Below are positions 10,326-20,331 of a DNA stretch of 64,000 bases, piece after piece. The position numbers and the translations under genes are program-made. The number at the start of each line of letters is the position of its first letter. Positions within the stretch are counted from its first letter, which is position 1. This stretch comes from Toxorhynchites rutilus septentrionalis (taxonomy: Eukaryota; Arthropoda; Insecta; Diptera; Culicidae): the NCBI RefSeq assembly GCF_029784135.1, contig NC_073746.1, positions 256,780,994-256,844,993 on the forward strand, given 5' to 3'. The notes beneath the pieces are model-generated. The model made no database searches, was not told where the DNA came from, and was given only the letters and a program-made list of their open reading frames with translations.

Positions 10326-11421
10326 CAGTATTACCACACATACAGATTTATCTAGAATGGTACAGATTTTTTCGTTATTTTTGGTACAGATTCTGTACGG
10401 TACAGAGTACAGATTTTCGTCATAAAGTACAGATTGGTACAGATTTTTTCCACGCGTGAAATTTCTTACATTTTAGCAAAGCAACATTGAGGTACATGAC
10501 GACTTCTACGCCGCAGTATCGCTTGGTGCTGCTGATCATACAAGCATTTACAATGCAATTATTGATCAGTTTCATAAGGACGAATTTCCGGAAATACAAG
10601 GATCGTCTGAAAGGATTCGTGTCGAACGGTGCGACGTATGTTTTGCCCCAGATCAACAGATTGAATCGTTTGTTCCAGGCAGAGCTGAAAGATTTTTATT
10701 TGATCATTCTCACTAATGTCTGCGATGAATCTTACGTTGTTTCAATGTCCAGTGCTATTAAATAAAAAGATCATTTGAAAAGTGACAAGAATTTTAGGTT
10801 GGAATAGCAGCAGAAGAAATTATTAGAACAATTGACAGCGAAAAGCAGATCATTTCAAAGGATATTTGTCGCAATTTTTTCGTGGAGCTAATCAAACAAA
10901 TGTGAAAAAGATTCGATTTTGATGATTTGACGCTCAAGTCTACGGCAATGTTAAATTCCGGAACCTTTTCAATTTGTCTAGCATTAACGTTGTGTTAGAA
11001 GCGTTTCCAGGATTCTACAATTTGAATGTACAAGATGTGGAGAATTAATTCTGTAGCTTAAAGATAAAGTTACTCCGTAAGGAAATCACAATTTCAGAAA
11101 ACGACGATGTGCAGGGTTGGAGGACAAAAATTGGATGCCTAAAAAGAATTAACTCGTCTTTTCGGCGCTTCTATATCTTGTTTGTAACATTCTCACTATG
11201 TCTCACTCCTGGTTTTTTCTGAATATAATCAGAACAAAAAAAGCTTTGAAATCGGCTCAGCAACGATACGATGAACGCTATTTTGAGATCAAATAATTTT
11301 TAGTAAATAAATGAGTGTTTTTTTCATGAATTATTTTTTTCTCTACAACGAATATTTTCGATGGTACAGATTTTTGGAAAAAAAAAGTACGGATCAGAAA
11401 GATTTAAATGTGGCAACACTG
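10326..11421 (+). mobile_element. Decayed hAT transposon with 8-bp target duplication
   Basis: The left end CAGTATTACCACACATACAG and right end TGTGGCAACACTG form imperfect terminal inverted repeats of hAT type. The flanks CCTCTGAT (10318-10325) and ACTCTGAT (11422-11429) match at 7 of 8 positions, the expected hAT target duplication. Both subterminal regions carry AATCTGTACC words. The interior holds remnants of a transposase in several frames (separate entry). At 1.1 kb the element is shortened and inactive. The fragment at 1266-1424 belongs to the same family. Confidence 0.75.
10487..11290 (+). pseudogene. hAT transposase remnant
   Basis: One frame reads YKDRLKGFVSNGATYV, resembling the GF-DGA block of hAT catalytic domains. 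Further on, other frames give ENDDVQGWRTKIGCLKRIN and then NRLSNDTMNAIL, resembling the C-terminal dimerisation region that closes hAT transposases. Stops and shifts are frequent and large parts are missing. The assignment rests on these remnants plus the terminal repeats and 8-bp target duplication around them. Confidence 0.5.
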
Positions 11422-11429
11422 ACTCTGAT

Positions 11430-12925
11430 CCATCAGAACAACACTTGCACGTCCACGAAAACGATTCAGTACATCATATACTATCGATTTAGCCACCTTC
11501 AGCGATTTGGTAATTTGAGCAGGGGAAGAGTGGTAAAGACGGACTCCTTAAGTAAAAGTTGATTTCTTTACGTGAATTATACAAAAAAAAGTAGCTGTCT
11601 CACTACGAATCGATAGTCTAGGCTTCTTTTCATTATAAAAATTGTTTTTGATACAGAAATTTTGCAAAATTAATGGGTCCGGCATCTTTGAATAAATAAG
11701 AAAAAGTCAGGAAAGACGGACACATGAAGGGAAAGATGGACATTAACTGAAAACTCAAGTTTATGTACTCGACAAGTTTTGGAGGTCTTTAAATAGGCCC
11801 TTAAAATCATCGAACAAAAAACCTGACTAAAATCACCTAGAAGGACTTGTCATTTCTCTCTTTTTTTCATATCTGAAATAGCTTCCGGCATTCGGAATGA
11901 CAGATTCGTATTTCATTCTAAAAACCGCTCTGCTGATTCGTCCATGATATCTGGTCGCTCTTGCAAAGTAGTTAGTGGGCATCTGTTAAAAAAAGAAGGA
12001 GGAGATAAACAAGTTGTTGTCGAAACAAAATGTTTGTAGAGTGTTCGTCTTGATTAGTATTCTTTTAACATCAATATTTCTGGGCTAATGAGATAATTTA
12101 CCGCTGATTCTATGGAAGGAAAGAAAGGCTATAACATTCACATAACGAAAAATATCCAAAAAAATTACTTGTTAGCAATGAGAGCCTAATTTTTTGCAGA
12201 TGAAAATTTATATTTAACAGTTCTTTGGAGATAATTTTTATGTTTTTATTCACAATTTTGACAGACGGCAATCTAGGTGTACACAGTAAGTGTATGTATG
12301 TGAGATTGACATGAAAGTCTTAGTACCTATTTCGATTTTTTTACACATCGAAAGCACATTGACTTATTTGTACACTTATTAACTTTGTTCTTATAATTAT
12401 CGGCAGATTACCTAATAACCAGTTATTAAATGCGGGGCTCTGGCAACCCTATCCCAACCAACACAACTTGAGGGTAGGCAGCATAAAGTAGGGCTCGCGT
12501 TCCGGGCTCACGTATTGCTTATTGTTGTATACGAACTTCGATACAACGTACCCTCGATACAACGTCACTCGCTGTAACGTACATGTCACTTCGATATAAC
12601 GTTTTTCAAAGTCCAAAGGAATAATTTTTGGAATATTTTTTTTATGTAGGATTACGTCTTTCGGAAACATATTAGGGTACACATTGAAAATCGAAAATCG
12701 AGCACATCGTGAAAATTGTCCAATTTCAAATTGCTCACCCATTTTATGATGGATTGATGAAATTTTTGCGTTAATCGATTTCGGTACTCCATAACAATTT
12801 TTTATATTGATGGAAATAATATATGTCATTTAACTAATTATTGAAACATCGAAAAATCCTAACCCCTATCTCAACAGAAATACCCACTTCTGATTGGTCG
12901 AAATTGACGACACATGCGGCGGGTT
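11430..12925. other. No gene; scattered repeat motifs
   Basis: No coding sequence recognised. Near 11519 is AGGGGAAGAGTGGTAAAGAC and near 11715 AAGACGGAC, degenerate relatives of a GGGGTAAGACGGAC motif also found at 13768-13790 and 23755-24023. Near 12534-12605 are CTTCGATACAACGTAC words related to the pogo-type ends at 9030 and 24034. Confidence 0.4.
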
Positions 12926-13424
12926 CCTAACAGAGACATTAAAACCAAGCTGCCTGAGGGAAACCGGCATTGCAAATACATGAAAGTAGGGGGAACTTTT
13001 GTTCCTATCGAAATGTGCTCCCTAACAGAAACATCAAAACAAAGCTGCCTGGGGGAAATCGGTATTGAAAATACATAAAAGTAGGGGGGATTTTTGTTCC
13101 CACTGAAATATGTTCCCTAACAGAGACATCAAAACCAAGTTGCTGGAGGAAATCGACATTGCAAGTACATGAAAGTAGAGGGAGCTTTTGTTCCCACCGA
13201 AATGTGTTCCCTAAAAGAGACATCAAAACCAAGCTGCCTGGGGGAAATCGGTATTGCAAATACATGAAAGTAGGGGGGATTTTTGTTCTTACCGAAATGT
13301 GTTCCCTAACGCAGACATCAAAACCAAACTGCCTGGGGGAAATCGGCATTGCAAATACATAAAAGTAGGGGGAACTTTTGTTCTTACCGAAATGTGTTCC
13401 CTAACAGAGACATTAAAACCAAAT
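12926..13424 (+). repeat. 95-bp minisatellite, about 5.3 units
   Basis: Units begin CCTAACAGAGACATCAAAAC at 12926, 13021, 13116, 13210, 13305 and 13400, so the period is 95 with one 94-bp unit. Each contains CTGCCTGGGGGAAATCGG and GAAAGTAGGGGG. Differences between units are mostly substitutions. Open frames across the array on both strands (for example 114 codons at 13005-13349 minus) follow from the repeat having few stops, not from a gene. Confidence 0.93.
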
Positions 13425-13977
13425 CATTATCGAAGAGTTTAACGATATAATTCTTCAAACATATCCAAAATCAACAGATAGCCTAACGGAATCCTACGTC
13501 AACTATGCGGTCGTGTCTCGGACATAACCCTGCTGTGACTTTTTCTGAAAGAACAATATATTATCCGTATTTTGATACTAAAGCTTGTTTTGTACCATTA
13601 ACCAATCCAGAAATACAACTGTTCTGTGATTACGGATTCTAAATGAATTGAACTTTAATCAACAGTACGAAGGAAAACATCATGAGAAAGGTTGGCTGCG
13701 TCCTCTAGTTGAATTTATTTATTAACCTTACTCAAACACCAACACAATAAAAAAATATAGATAACCGCCCGGCGGGGTAAGACGGACTACTTCTAGTTTT
13801 ATAAGAGTACTTTCGCAAATATGCTACGCCAAAAGCATTAATAGCATATGCTTGTCTTTACGAAACACCTTGCAACACTTGAGCGCACGAAATATCAGAA
13901 TTGTAAACAAAACAAAGTTTTCGTCCATTGCGGTTGCAAGCGATCTAATTTTCAAGGTAACCAAATAAGGATTTCTC
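13425..13977. other. No recognisable gene
   Basis: Unique AT-rich sequence. Contains the motif CGGCGGGGTAAGACGGAC near 13768, shared with 23755-24023 in reverse. Nothing else recognised. Confidence 0.4.
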
Positions 13978-13990
13978 CAGCAAGAACTGT

Positions 13991-14138
13991 TTTTTTTCTG
14001 TATTATAGTGACTTTCAACGCTTCTGGCTGGTTCGTCACTTTTACCTTCCATTTTGGAAGAATGTCGGGAGTGAGAATTGAACTCGTGATCTTGAGCGTG
14101 AGAAGTATGGATGTTACCTCCACGCCAGATCGGCTCCA
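13991..14138 (-). mobile_element. Short poly(A) SINE (family B), copy 1
   Basis: A 148-bp minus-strand insertion with a 13-bp target duplication CAGCAAGAACTGT at 13978-13990 and 14139-14151. On its own strand it runs from a tRNA-like head with GAGTTCAATTCTC (box B-like), through CCGACATTCTTCC and GAAAGTCACTATAAT, to an A-rich tail. It matches the insertions at 28375-28494 and 53726-53866. Family A has a different head, body and tail, so this is a separate family. Confidence 0.9.
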
Positions 14139-14378
14139 CAGCAAGAACTGTATATTCCGTAAGTTGCCAGTATCCCAGTCCTTCAGTGGTTTGTTCCGGT
14201 TCTGCCTGCGTGAAAAGGTATGTAAAATATAATATAAAATGCGTGTAAAGTGCAAAATAATGCAAAAGGTGCTGGAGAAAAGACGGAACATTTTCAACGG
14301 GGTAAAAGCGCCACACGTTACGATTGAATGATTTTCATATAAAAAAATACCATTTTTTGCTCGTCTCTTTACACACAA

Positions 14379-14546
14379 ATGCCTCGAAAGTACATAAAGA
14401 TGTCATGGCGGATGCAATGGACGTTGGATGAGCTGAATATGGCTGAAGCGGCAGTGGATAATGGCATGTCCATCAGGACAGCATCAGTCGGTTTTGGAAT
14501 TCCTAGAACCACCAACAAACCAAAGGCAATAAATCACCGATGATGA
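14379..14546 (+). pseudogene. pogo/Tigger-like N-terminal HTH fragment
   Basis: A 55-codon frame starting MPRKYIKMSW and continuing AEAAVDNGMSIRTAS with FGIPRTT, the Psq-type helix-turn-helix at the N-terminus of pogo-like transposases. The frame stops at 14544-14546 and no catalytic domain follows before the errantivirus at 14630. A fragment of the next pogo domain lies in the same orientation at 23383-23506 beyond the retrovirus, so the two may be parts of one element split by later insertions. Confidence 0.65.
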
Positions 14547-14629
14547 AGCTCTGATCCATTGATCCAGTTTTTACCACTACTCAGGAACAACCCAGCAAAC
14601 ATTAAATGATGACTTTTGCCATACTCATA

Positions 14630-14975
14630 AGTTAGCACAGTTAGCACAAATCGAGACCGCATAGCCGATAAGCGGAATATAAACATCCGAATCACCATCC
14701 AGCTGCATCATCATCAACAATCACAACTTATCGGACCACCCGGAGACCAAGAATAAACAATCAACCGTTCACAAGAATCGATATCAGCATCGCGCTGATG
14801 CCATGAATAAACATTCCCACATTCAAGATGTTGTAAACACAAATCATTGATATATATAAGCAGGGACAATGAATGTAAGGATAGAGTTAAATTTGAATAG
14901 TGAATAGATGCACATCGTGTGCTCGAAAAGAAGAAATTGTTTTTTTTAAGTAAAGTTTAGTGTTTAAGATTAACT
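14630..14975 (+). repeat. 5' LTR of errantivirus
   Basis: 346 bp with 5-bp terminal inverted repeats AGTTA/TAACT. It starts with a short internal repeat (GTTAGCACA twice). A TATA-like TATATATAAG at 14851-14860 probably sets transcription start and the U3-R boundary shortly downstream. It reads as identical to the 3' LTR at 21963-22308. Confidence 0.95.
14851..14860 (+). promoter_or_regulatory. TATA-like element in the 5' LTR
   Basis: TATATATAAG lies 116 bases before the LTR end. Position and sequence suit the Pol II core promoter of the element. The transcription start itself cannot be placed by eye. Confidence 0.5.
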
Positions 14976-14992
14976 GGCGCCCGAATAGGGAC
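14975..14992 (+). promoter_or_regulatory. Primer binding site, tRNA-Lys type
   Basis: TGGCGCCCGAATAGGGAC overlaps the last base of the 5' LTR by one. It is complementary to the 3' end of a tRNA-Lys(UUU)-type tRNA ending in GGGCGCCA, with one probable mismatch. It primes minus-strand DNA synthesis. Confidence 0.85.
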
Positions 14993-15401
14993 CTTGCCAA
15001 GTGAAAGTAGTGCCAAGGAAGTGAGACAAGTGAAGTGATAGGGTGAACGAAAGAGTTACCACCCACACTATCCGAAAAAAATATCCGAACGCACGAAGCC
15101 TCTCTGGACCGCAGGACCTCTGCAGCCGTGTGGAAGAGCCCCTCAGTAGCCACAACAGTTAGGAGCTCGCTTGTGGACCGAACAGGAATTTGCCGCCACA
15201 CTGGGAAGGAAGGAAGACACTTCAAGGATCCCGACCAACCAGTCTCGCTGAACCCGCCAGCGGTTGGATAAATCAAAAGGTGATAATAGGACATCGAGAC
15301 AAAAGTACTGGACACGCGCACCGAAGCTTTTCGAGACGTCACTGAAAGAGGATTGACATCCGAAAGTACGTTGTTCCGCAGTCTTGTGGTGTTCCCACAA
15401 G

Positions 15402-15418
15402 ATGTTCAGGATTTACAT
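15402..15418 (+). CDS. env: Leader exon with env start codon (predicted)
   Basis: An ATG at 15402 opens a very short frame in the untranslated leader that runs straight into a strong splice donor, GTAAGT, at 15419-15424. The exon ends after two bases of a codon. The candidate acceptor at 20330-20331 supplies the third base and leaves env in frame. The leader codons and the first acceptor-side codons are mostly hydrophobic, as expected for a signal peptide. Errantivirus env is known to be made from a spliced mRNA. The exact junction here is predicted from sequence only. Confidence 0.7.
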
Positions 15419-15851
15419 GTAAGTACTAAAAACAAAAACAGAAATATCACAAAGTGAAATAAAGTGAATAATTTAACAAAGATTCAAATACAAGTAGTGC
15501 AAATAATTGTATAATTCCAAAATATAGTGTGACAATTAATTAATTAAATAAAATAACAAAACAATTAATTTCAGAAAAAAATAAAGGTAATTTCCAAAAT
15601 ATTCATTGAAAATAATCATATTATTTAAAAAAAATATATATATATACTAATTCTTTTTCAGGTAAGGTTAAAATTTTTTGATAATTTTCCAACAATATTT
15701 TTAGGATAAAACTTTTTGTGAAACAAATATTTTTAAAACAAACATTTATTTTTATATTAAACAATTATTTTATCAACATTTTTTAACATTCAATAATTTT
15801 TTTAAACTGGATAACCTGCTAGAAGCATTTAATCAATTAAGAATAAATAAT

Positions 15852-17171
15852 ATGGAACAATTCGACGTTAACCAACTACTGAGCAGGATTGCCGCTCTGG
15901 AAGCCGCTTCCGCTCCACAAAATATTCCTGATTACAGTGATCCACCCCTATTTTTCACAAAACAAGACGGTTCTCCCGTAAACCCAGATACTTTTGAGAA
16001 AATTCCCGATTTAGTCAAAGACTTGCCAATATTCACAGGCGATCCAAGTGAATTAAATAACTGGATCAGTGATGTTGACAGTCTAATCCAATTATATAAT
16101 ACTACTGCAAACCATAGTGTTGAATTGCAAAATAAATTCCACATGGTATGCAAAACTATCAGACGGAAAATTAGAGGAGAAGCAAATGACGCTTTAGTCG
16201 CTTCTAACATTGGTATCAACTGGACGATGATCAAGAAAACACTTGTCACTTATTATGGTGAAAAGCGTGATCTTGAAACACTCGATTATCAATTAATGAC
16301 CATACAACAAAGAGGAAACTCTTTAGAAATTTATTACGACGAAGTAAACAGATTGCTATCACTAATAGCAAATCAAATCAAAACAGATCACAGATTTAGT
16401 CACCCAGAAGCTTCAAAAGCTTTAATAGAATCTTACAATAAAAAGGCAATAGATGCATTCATAAGAGGGCTTGATGGAGACATTTATAAATTCATCCGAA
16501 ATTATGAACCAACTTCTTTAGCAAGTGCATACAGTTATTGTATCGCATTCCAAAACGTAGAATGCAGAAAAATGCTAACTAAACCAAAACATTTTGAACA
16601 TACAGCAGCACCCAGAAATTTAATTCCAATTAATCCTCTAAAATTACCACCACGTATGTTAAAACCAAATCCCATTCAAAATTTCAGAAATCACAATTTC
16701 AAACCCCAGCCCTTTATTAATAACAACAATAATTTTAGGCCCCCATTTCAATGGAATGCTCCAAAACCAAATTTCCAACAATTTCCGCAACATTCCTTTC
16801 AACCAAAACCACAATTACCTCCCAGAAATCCTTTCCGACAACATCCACCAGAACCTATGGAAGTAGATCCATCCATTAGGACTAGACAAATAAATTACGG
16901 CAATAGACCTCAAAATACAACTCAGGTAAACCCAATGAAGAGACCAAGACTCTTCAACATTAAAACCGGCCAATATGAAGATCCCCAAAATTTCGTTGAA
17001 ATTAATCCCAATGATCACGATTATCCATGCATAGATAACGAATATAATGAAGAGGAACAAACCGAAGAATCATCTCAATATGAACGATATATGAAAACAA
17101 TTGACACACAAGAACGGGAAACACCTGAAGAAGAAGACATAGAAAAAGCAGAACTAAATTTTTTAGATTAA
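15852..17171 (+). CDS. gag: Errantivirus Gag
   Basis: A 439-residue structural protein that should form the intracellular particle and package genomic RNA. The N-terminal two thirds is the alpha-helical retrotransposon Gag region, with FTGDPSELNNWISDVDSL at about 58-75 and IDAFIRGLDGDIYKFIRNYE near 204-223. The C-terminal third is rich in Pro, Asn and Gln, then acidic. No CCHC zinc knuckle is present, which is usual for errantiviruses. The ATG at 15852 follows AATAAT and is the first long-frame start after the leader. The frame is intact and overlaps the pol frame at its end, where a slippery site lies. Confidence 0.93.
   Translation: MEQFDVNQLLSRIAALEAASAPQNIPDYSDPPLFFTKQDGSPVNPDTFEKIPDLVKDLPIFTGDPSELNNWISDVDSLIQLYNTTANHSVELQNKFHMVCKTIRRKIRGEANDALVASNIGINWTMIKKTLVTYYGEKRDLETLDYQLMTIQQRGNSLEIYYDEVNRLLSLIANQIKTDHRFSHPEASKALIESYNKKAIDAFIRGLDGDIYKFIRNYEPTSLASAYSYCIAFQNVECRKMLTKPKHFEHTAAPRNLIPINPLKLPPRMLKPNPIQNFRNHNFKPQPFINNNNNFRPPFQWNAPKPNFQQFPQHSFQPKPQLPPRNPFRQHPPEPMEVDPSIRTRQINYGNRPQNTTQVNPMKRPRLFNIKTGQYEDPQNFVEINPNDHDYPCIDNEYNEEEQTEESSQYERYMKTIDTQERETPEEEDIEKAELNFLD
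17156..17165 (+). promoter_or_regulatory. -1 ribosomal frameshift site at gag-pol overlap
   Basis: The gag codons AAT TTT TTA (17157-17165) create the heptamer T TTT TTA at 17159-17165, in the correct register for tandem slippage. It is the same heptamer used by HIV-1. An overlapping A AAT TTT heptamer precedes it at 17156-17162. Slippage moves ribosomes into the pol frame two codons before the gag stop at 17169-17171. A downstream RNA structure was not worked out. Confidence 0.8.
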
Positions 17172-20100
17172 AATCTGCCCTACCATACTTTCTTTATTTT
17201 GGTAAGGCAAAAGAACCACTAAAAATTCTAATTGACACAGGATCAAACAAAAATTTCATTCACCCTCGATACGCAAGTATCAGCCACAAAATAAAAAAAC
17301 CTTTTTATGTATCTTCAGTAGGCGGAGATATAAAAATTAATAAATATTCCAGCGGAAAATTATTCAAACCATATTCTAATGTTTTGATTAAATTCTTTCA
17401 TTTAAATGAATTAAAATCTTTTGATGCAATCATAGGACACGACACATTAAAAGAATTGAAAGCAGTAATAGATACTTCAAATGAAAAATTAATTTTAGAA
17501 AACAAATTCATTATTCCTCTACTCCAATACAAACTACAGGAAATCAACAAAATAAATATTCGAGATGATCACCTAGACAAACAACAAAAAGACAGACTCG
17601 GAAAAGTTTTAAAAGATTTTCAAGATTTATTTCAACCTCCGGATGAAAAATTACCATTTACTACAAAGGTCAAAGCCGATATCAGAACTACTGACGAAAA
17701 TGCAGTCTATAGCAAAACTTATCCTTATCCTCAAGCTTTAAAATCTGAAGTTAATAAACAATTAGAAAAACTTTTACATGATGGAATTATTAGACCATCA
17801 CGATCCCCTTACAACTCACCAGTTTGGATAGTACCAAAGAAACAGGATGCTTCTAAAGAAAAGAAATACAGAATGGTTATAGATTACCGAAAATTAAATT
17901 CAAAAACAATTAGTGACAGATATCCAATTCCGGATACATCCACAGTCCTATCTAACTTAGGAGAAAACAAATTTTTTACCACATTGGATTTGGCATCAGG
18001 ATTTCATCAAATCCCAATGTCTGAAAAAGATATAGAAAAAACAGCTTTTTCAGTTAATAATGGAAAATATGAATTCATTCGTTTACCCTTTGGCTTAAAG
18101 AATGCACCAGCAATCTTCCAAAGAGTAATGGATGACGTTTTAAGAGAACACTTAGGAAAAATATGTCATGTCTATATAGATGACATCATAATATTCGGTA
18201 AAACACTTGATGAACATTTGAAAAATTTAAGAACAATTTTGGAAACATTAAGAGAAGCTAATTTCAAAATTCAACCTGACAAATCAGAATTTTTAAGGAC
18301 CGAAGTCGAATTTCTTGGCTTTATTGTTTCAAAAGAAGGTCTAAAACCAAACGATAAGAAGGTTGAATGTATTCGTAAATACCCTGAACCAAAAACTCTG
18401 AAAGATTTACGCGCATTTCTAGGACTGTCTGAATATTATAGACGTTTTGTAAGAGATTATGCTAAAATCGCAAAACCCCTTACAAAACTTTTAAGAGGGG
18501 AGGATGGCCATCGCCAAATTCTGAAAAATCAGTCAAAAAACACAATCATCAATCTAGATGATGATGCACGAAATTCATTTAATACTCTTAAAGAAATTTT
18601 ATCTTCTAAAGACGTTTTAACATTTCCAGATTTTGAAAAAACCTTCATTCTCACCACAGACGCATCAGATAAAGCAATAGGAGCAGTGTTATCACAGCAA
18701 TTCCAGGACGGCGAACGACCAATAACATTTATTTCTCGAACTCTTTCCAGGACCGAAGAAAACTACGCAACAAACGAAAAAGAGATGCTTGGAGTCGTAT
18801 GGGCTCTTCACAACTTAAGGAATTTTATCTACGGAGCAAAACTAAAAATTTACACAGATCATCTCCCACTCACATTCACATTATCACCCAAAAACAATAA
18901 TGCAAAGCTAAAACGATGGAAAGCTTTCCTTGAGGAACATGATTATGAAATGTTCTATAAACCAGGGAAATCCAACGTAGTAGCTGACGCACTTTCACGC
19001 ATCCAAATAAATTCATTAACCCCTACTCAACATTCGGCAGAAGAAGATGACAGTTCCTATATACCCTCAACTGAGGCTCCCATTAACGTTTTTCGGAACC
19101 AATTAATTTTTCAGATTGGGCCTAATTCATCCTATGAATTTAATGTTCCTTTTGAAAAATACAACAGACACACTTTTGTTGAACCAAATTTTGATATAAA
19201 CTTTCTAAAGGACAAACTACAACAATTTCTCAACCCAGGAATATTGAACGGAATTATGACAGATGAACGAACCATGGGAATTATACAAGAAATTTATAAA
19301 ACAAACTATAATTCAAACATTTTGAAAGTGAGATTTTCGCAAACAAAAGTAGAAGATATTCAAGATGAAGAACAACAGTTAGAAACAATCAAGGATGTGC
19401 ATAATTTCGCTCATCGGAATGCAAAGGAAAACTCACTTCAACTCATAAAGAAATACTTTTTCCCAGGAATACATAAACTTTTCCAGAAATATATAAGAAC
19501 TTGTGAAATTTGCAAAATGGAAAAATATGAACGACAACCTCAGAAATTTATCCCCGTAAGAACTCCAATCCCTAATTATCCTGGCGAGATCATACATCTC
19601 GATATATTTTGTTACAATGCCAATTTCCTTTTTATATCCTCACTTGACAAATTTTCAAAATATCTCAAAATGAAACCAATTAAGTCAAAGGCCATTTCTG
19701 ATGTAAAGAATGTTCTTTTGGAATTATTATATGATTGGGACTTGCCCGCATTAATTGTAATAGATAATGAAAGTTCTTTTATATCAAATGTCGTAGAACA
19801 AAACATTATAAATTTAGGTGTCAAAATCTTCAAAACTCCTGTTAATCATTCTGAAACCAATGGCCAAGTAGAAAGATGTCACTCTACAATACGAGAAATA
19901 GCTAGATGTGTTAAAGCATTAAATCCAGATATGCCAATTACTACTCTCATTCAAGAAGCAACTCATAAATACAATAACACAATACATTCATTTATTAACA
20001 AAACACCAAAAAATATTTATATAGGAGAAAGTAGAGATAATGCGTCCTATGAAGAAATAGCAAGAAGTCGAGACAAAAATAATGAAAAAATATTAAAATT

Positions 20101-20308
20101 ATACAAAAACAAAGAAGAAAAAATTATTCCAAAAGCTTATCAAACATACGAACCCAATAGCTATGCATATGAAAAAACAAATACTCACAATAAACGTAAG
20201 AGTCGATACAACATTATAAAAATAAAAGAAGATCACAATACATACATTATAGATTCCAATAATCGAAAAATCCATAAATGTAATTTACGAAAGAATACAA
20301 GCGAATAA
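17162..20308 (+). CDS. pol: Errantivirus Pol: protease, reverse transcriptase, RNase H, integrase
   Basis: Open in the -1 frame from the slippery site to the TAA at 20306-20308, about 1047 residues, produced as Gag-Pol. The protease active site is ILIDTGSNKNFIH at about 17227. Reverse transcriptase has RLPFGLKNAPAIFQR and catalytic YIDD at 18173-18184. RNase H begins near LTTDASDKAIGAVLSQQ, with the YTDHLPL motif following. Integrase has the HHCC zinc site (H-N-F-A-H near 19399, CEIC near 19502) and the triad Asp 19601, Asp 19763, Glu 19871, the last two separated by 35 residues as in retroviral integrases. No stop or frameshift interrupts it. The first Met of the long frame is at 17384, inside the protease, and is not the real start. 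Confidence 0.93.
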   Translation, partial: FRLKSALPYFLYFGKAKEPLKILIDTGSNKNFIHPRYASISHKIKKPFYVSSVGGDIKINKYSSGKLFKPYSNVLIKFFHLNELKSFDAIIGHDTLKELKAVIDTSNEKLILENKFIIPLLQYKLQEINKINIRDDHLDKQQKDRLGKVLKDFQDLFQPPDEKLPFTTKVKADIRTTDENAVYSKTYPYPQALKSEVNKQLEKLLHDGIIRPSRSPYNSPVWIVPKKQDASKEKKYRMVIDYRKLNSKTISDRYPIPDTSTVLSNLGENKFFTTLDLASGFHQIPMSEKDIEKTAFSVNNGKYEFIRLPFGLKNAPAIFQRVMDDVLREHLGKICHVYIDDIIIFGKTLDEHLKNLRTILETLREANFKIQPDKSEFLRTEVEFLGFIVSKEGLKPNDKKVECIRKYPEPKTLKDLRAFLGLSEYYRRFVRDYAKIAKPLTKLLRGEDGHRQILKNQSKNTIINLDDDARNSFNTLKEILSSKDVLTFPDFEKTFILTTDASDKAIGAVLSQQFQDGERPITFISRTLSRTEENYATNEKEMLGVVWALHNLRNFIYGAKLKIYTDHLPLTFTLSPKNNNAKLKRWKAFLEEHDYEMFYKPGKSNVVADALSRIQINSLTPTQHSAEEDDSSYIPSTEAPINVFRNQLIFQIGPNSSYEFNVPFEKYNRHTFVEPNFDINFLKDKLQQFLNPGILNGIMTDERTMGIIQEIYKTNYNSNILKVRFSQTKVEDIQDEEQQLETIKDVHNFAHRNAKENSLQLIKKYFFPGIHKLFQKYIRTCEICKMEKYERQPQKFIPVRTPIPNYPGEIIHLDIFCYNANFLFISSLDKFSKYLKMKPIKSKAISDVKNVLLELLYDWDLPALIVIDNESSFISNVVEQNIINLGVKIFKTPVNHSETNGQVERCHSTIREIARCVKALNPDMPITTLIQEATHKYNNTIHSFINKTPKNIYIGESRDNASYEEIARSRDKNNEKILKLYKNKEEKIIPKAYQTYEPNSYAYEKTNTHNKRKSRYNIIKIKEDHNTYIIDSNNRKIHKCNLRKNTSE

Positions 20309-20310
20309 AA

Positions 20311-20331
20311 ACATTTTTCGTTTCTTTACAG
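20311..20331 (+). promoter_or_regulatory. Predicted env splice acceptor
   Basis: A pyrimidine-rich run, TTTTTCGTTTCTTTACAG, ends in AG at 20330-20331, just after the pol stop. The env frame is open from 20333. It pairs in phase with the donor at 15419. Confidence 0.75.

Noticed and set aside
13005..13349. 114-codon minus-strand ORF in the minisatellite
   Set aside because: The frame arises from a repeat poor in stop codons; there is no domain or codon pattern of a gene.
12926..13424. CRISPR-like array
   Set aside because: Units are contiguous 95-bp tandem copies with no repeat/spacer alternation, and the context is eukaryotic.
13824..14378. 184-codon minus-strand ORF
   Set aside because: It runs through a family B SINE and its target duplication; the flanking parts show no protein features.
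14887..15342. 151-codon antisense ORF over the errantivirus leader
   Set aside because: It is antisense to the untranslated leader and LTR end, and has no recognisable domain.
17384..17386. Met at 17384 as the pol start
   Set aside because: The protease active site DTG lies upstream in the same open frame, which begins at the gag slippery site.
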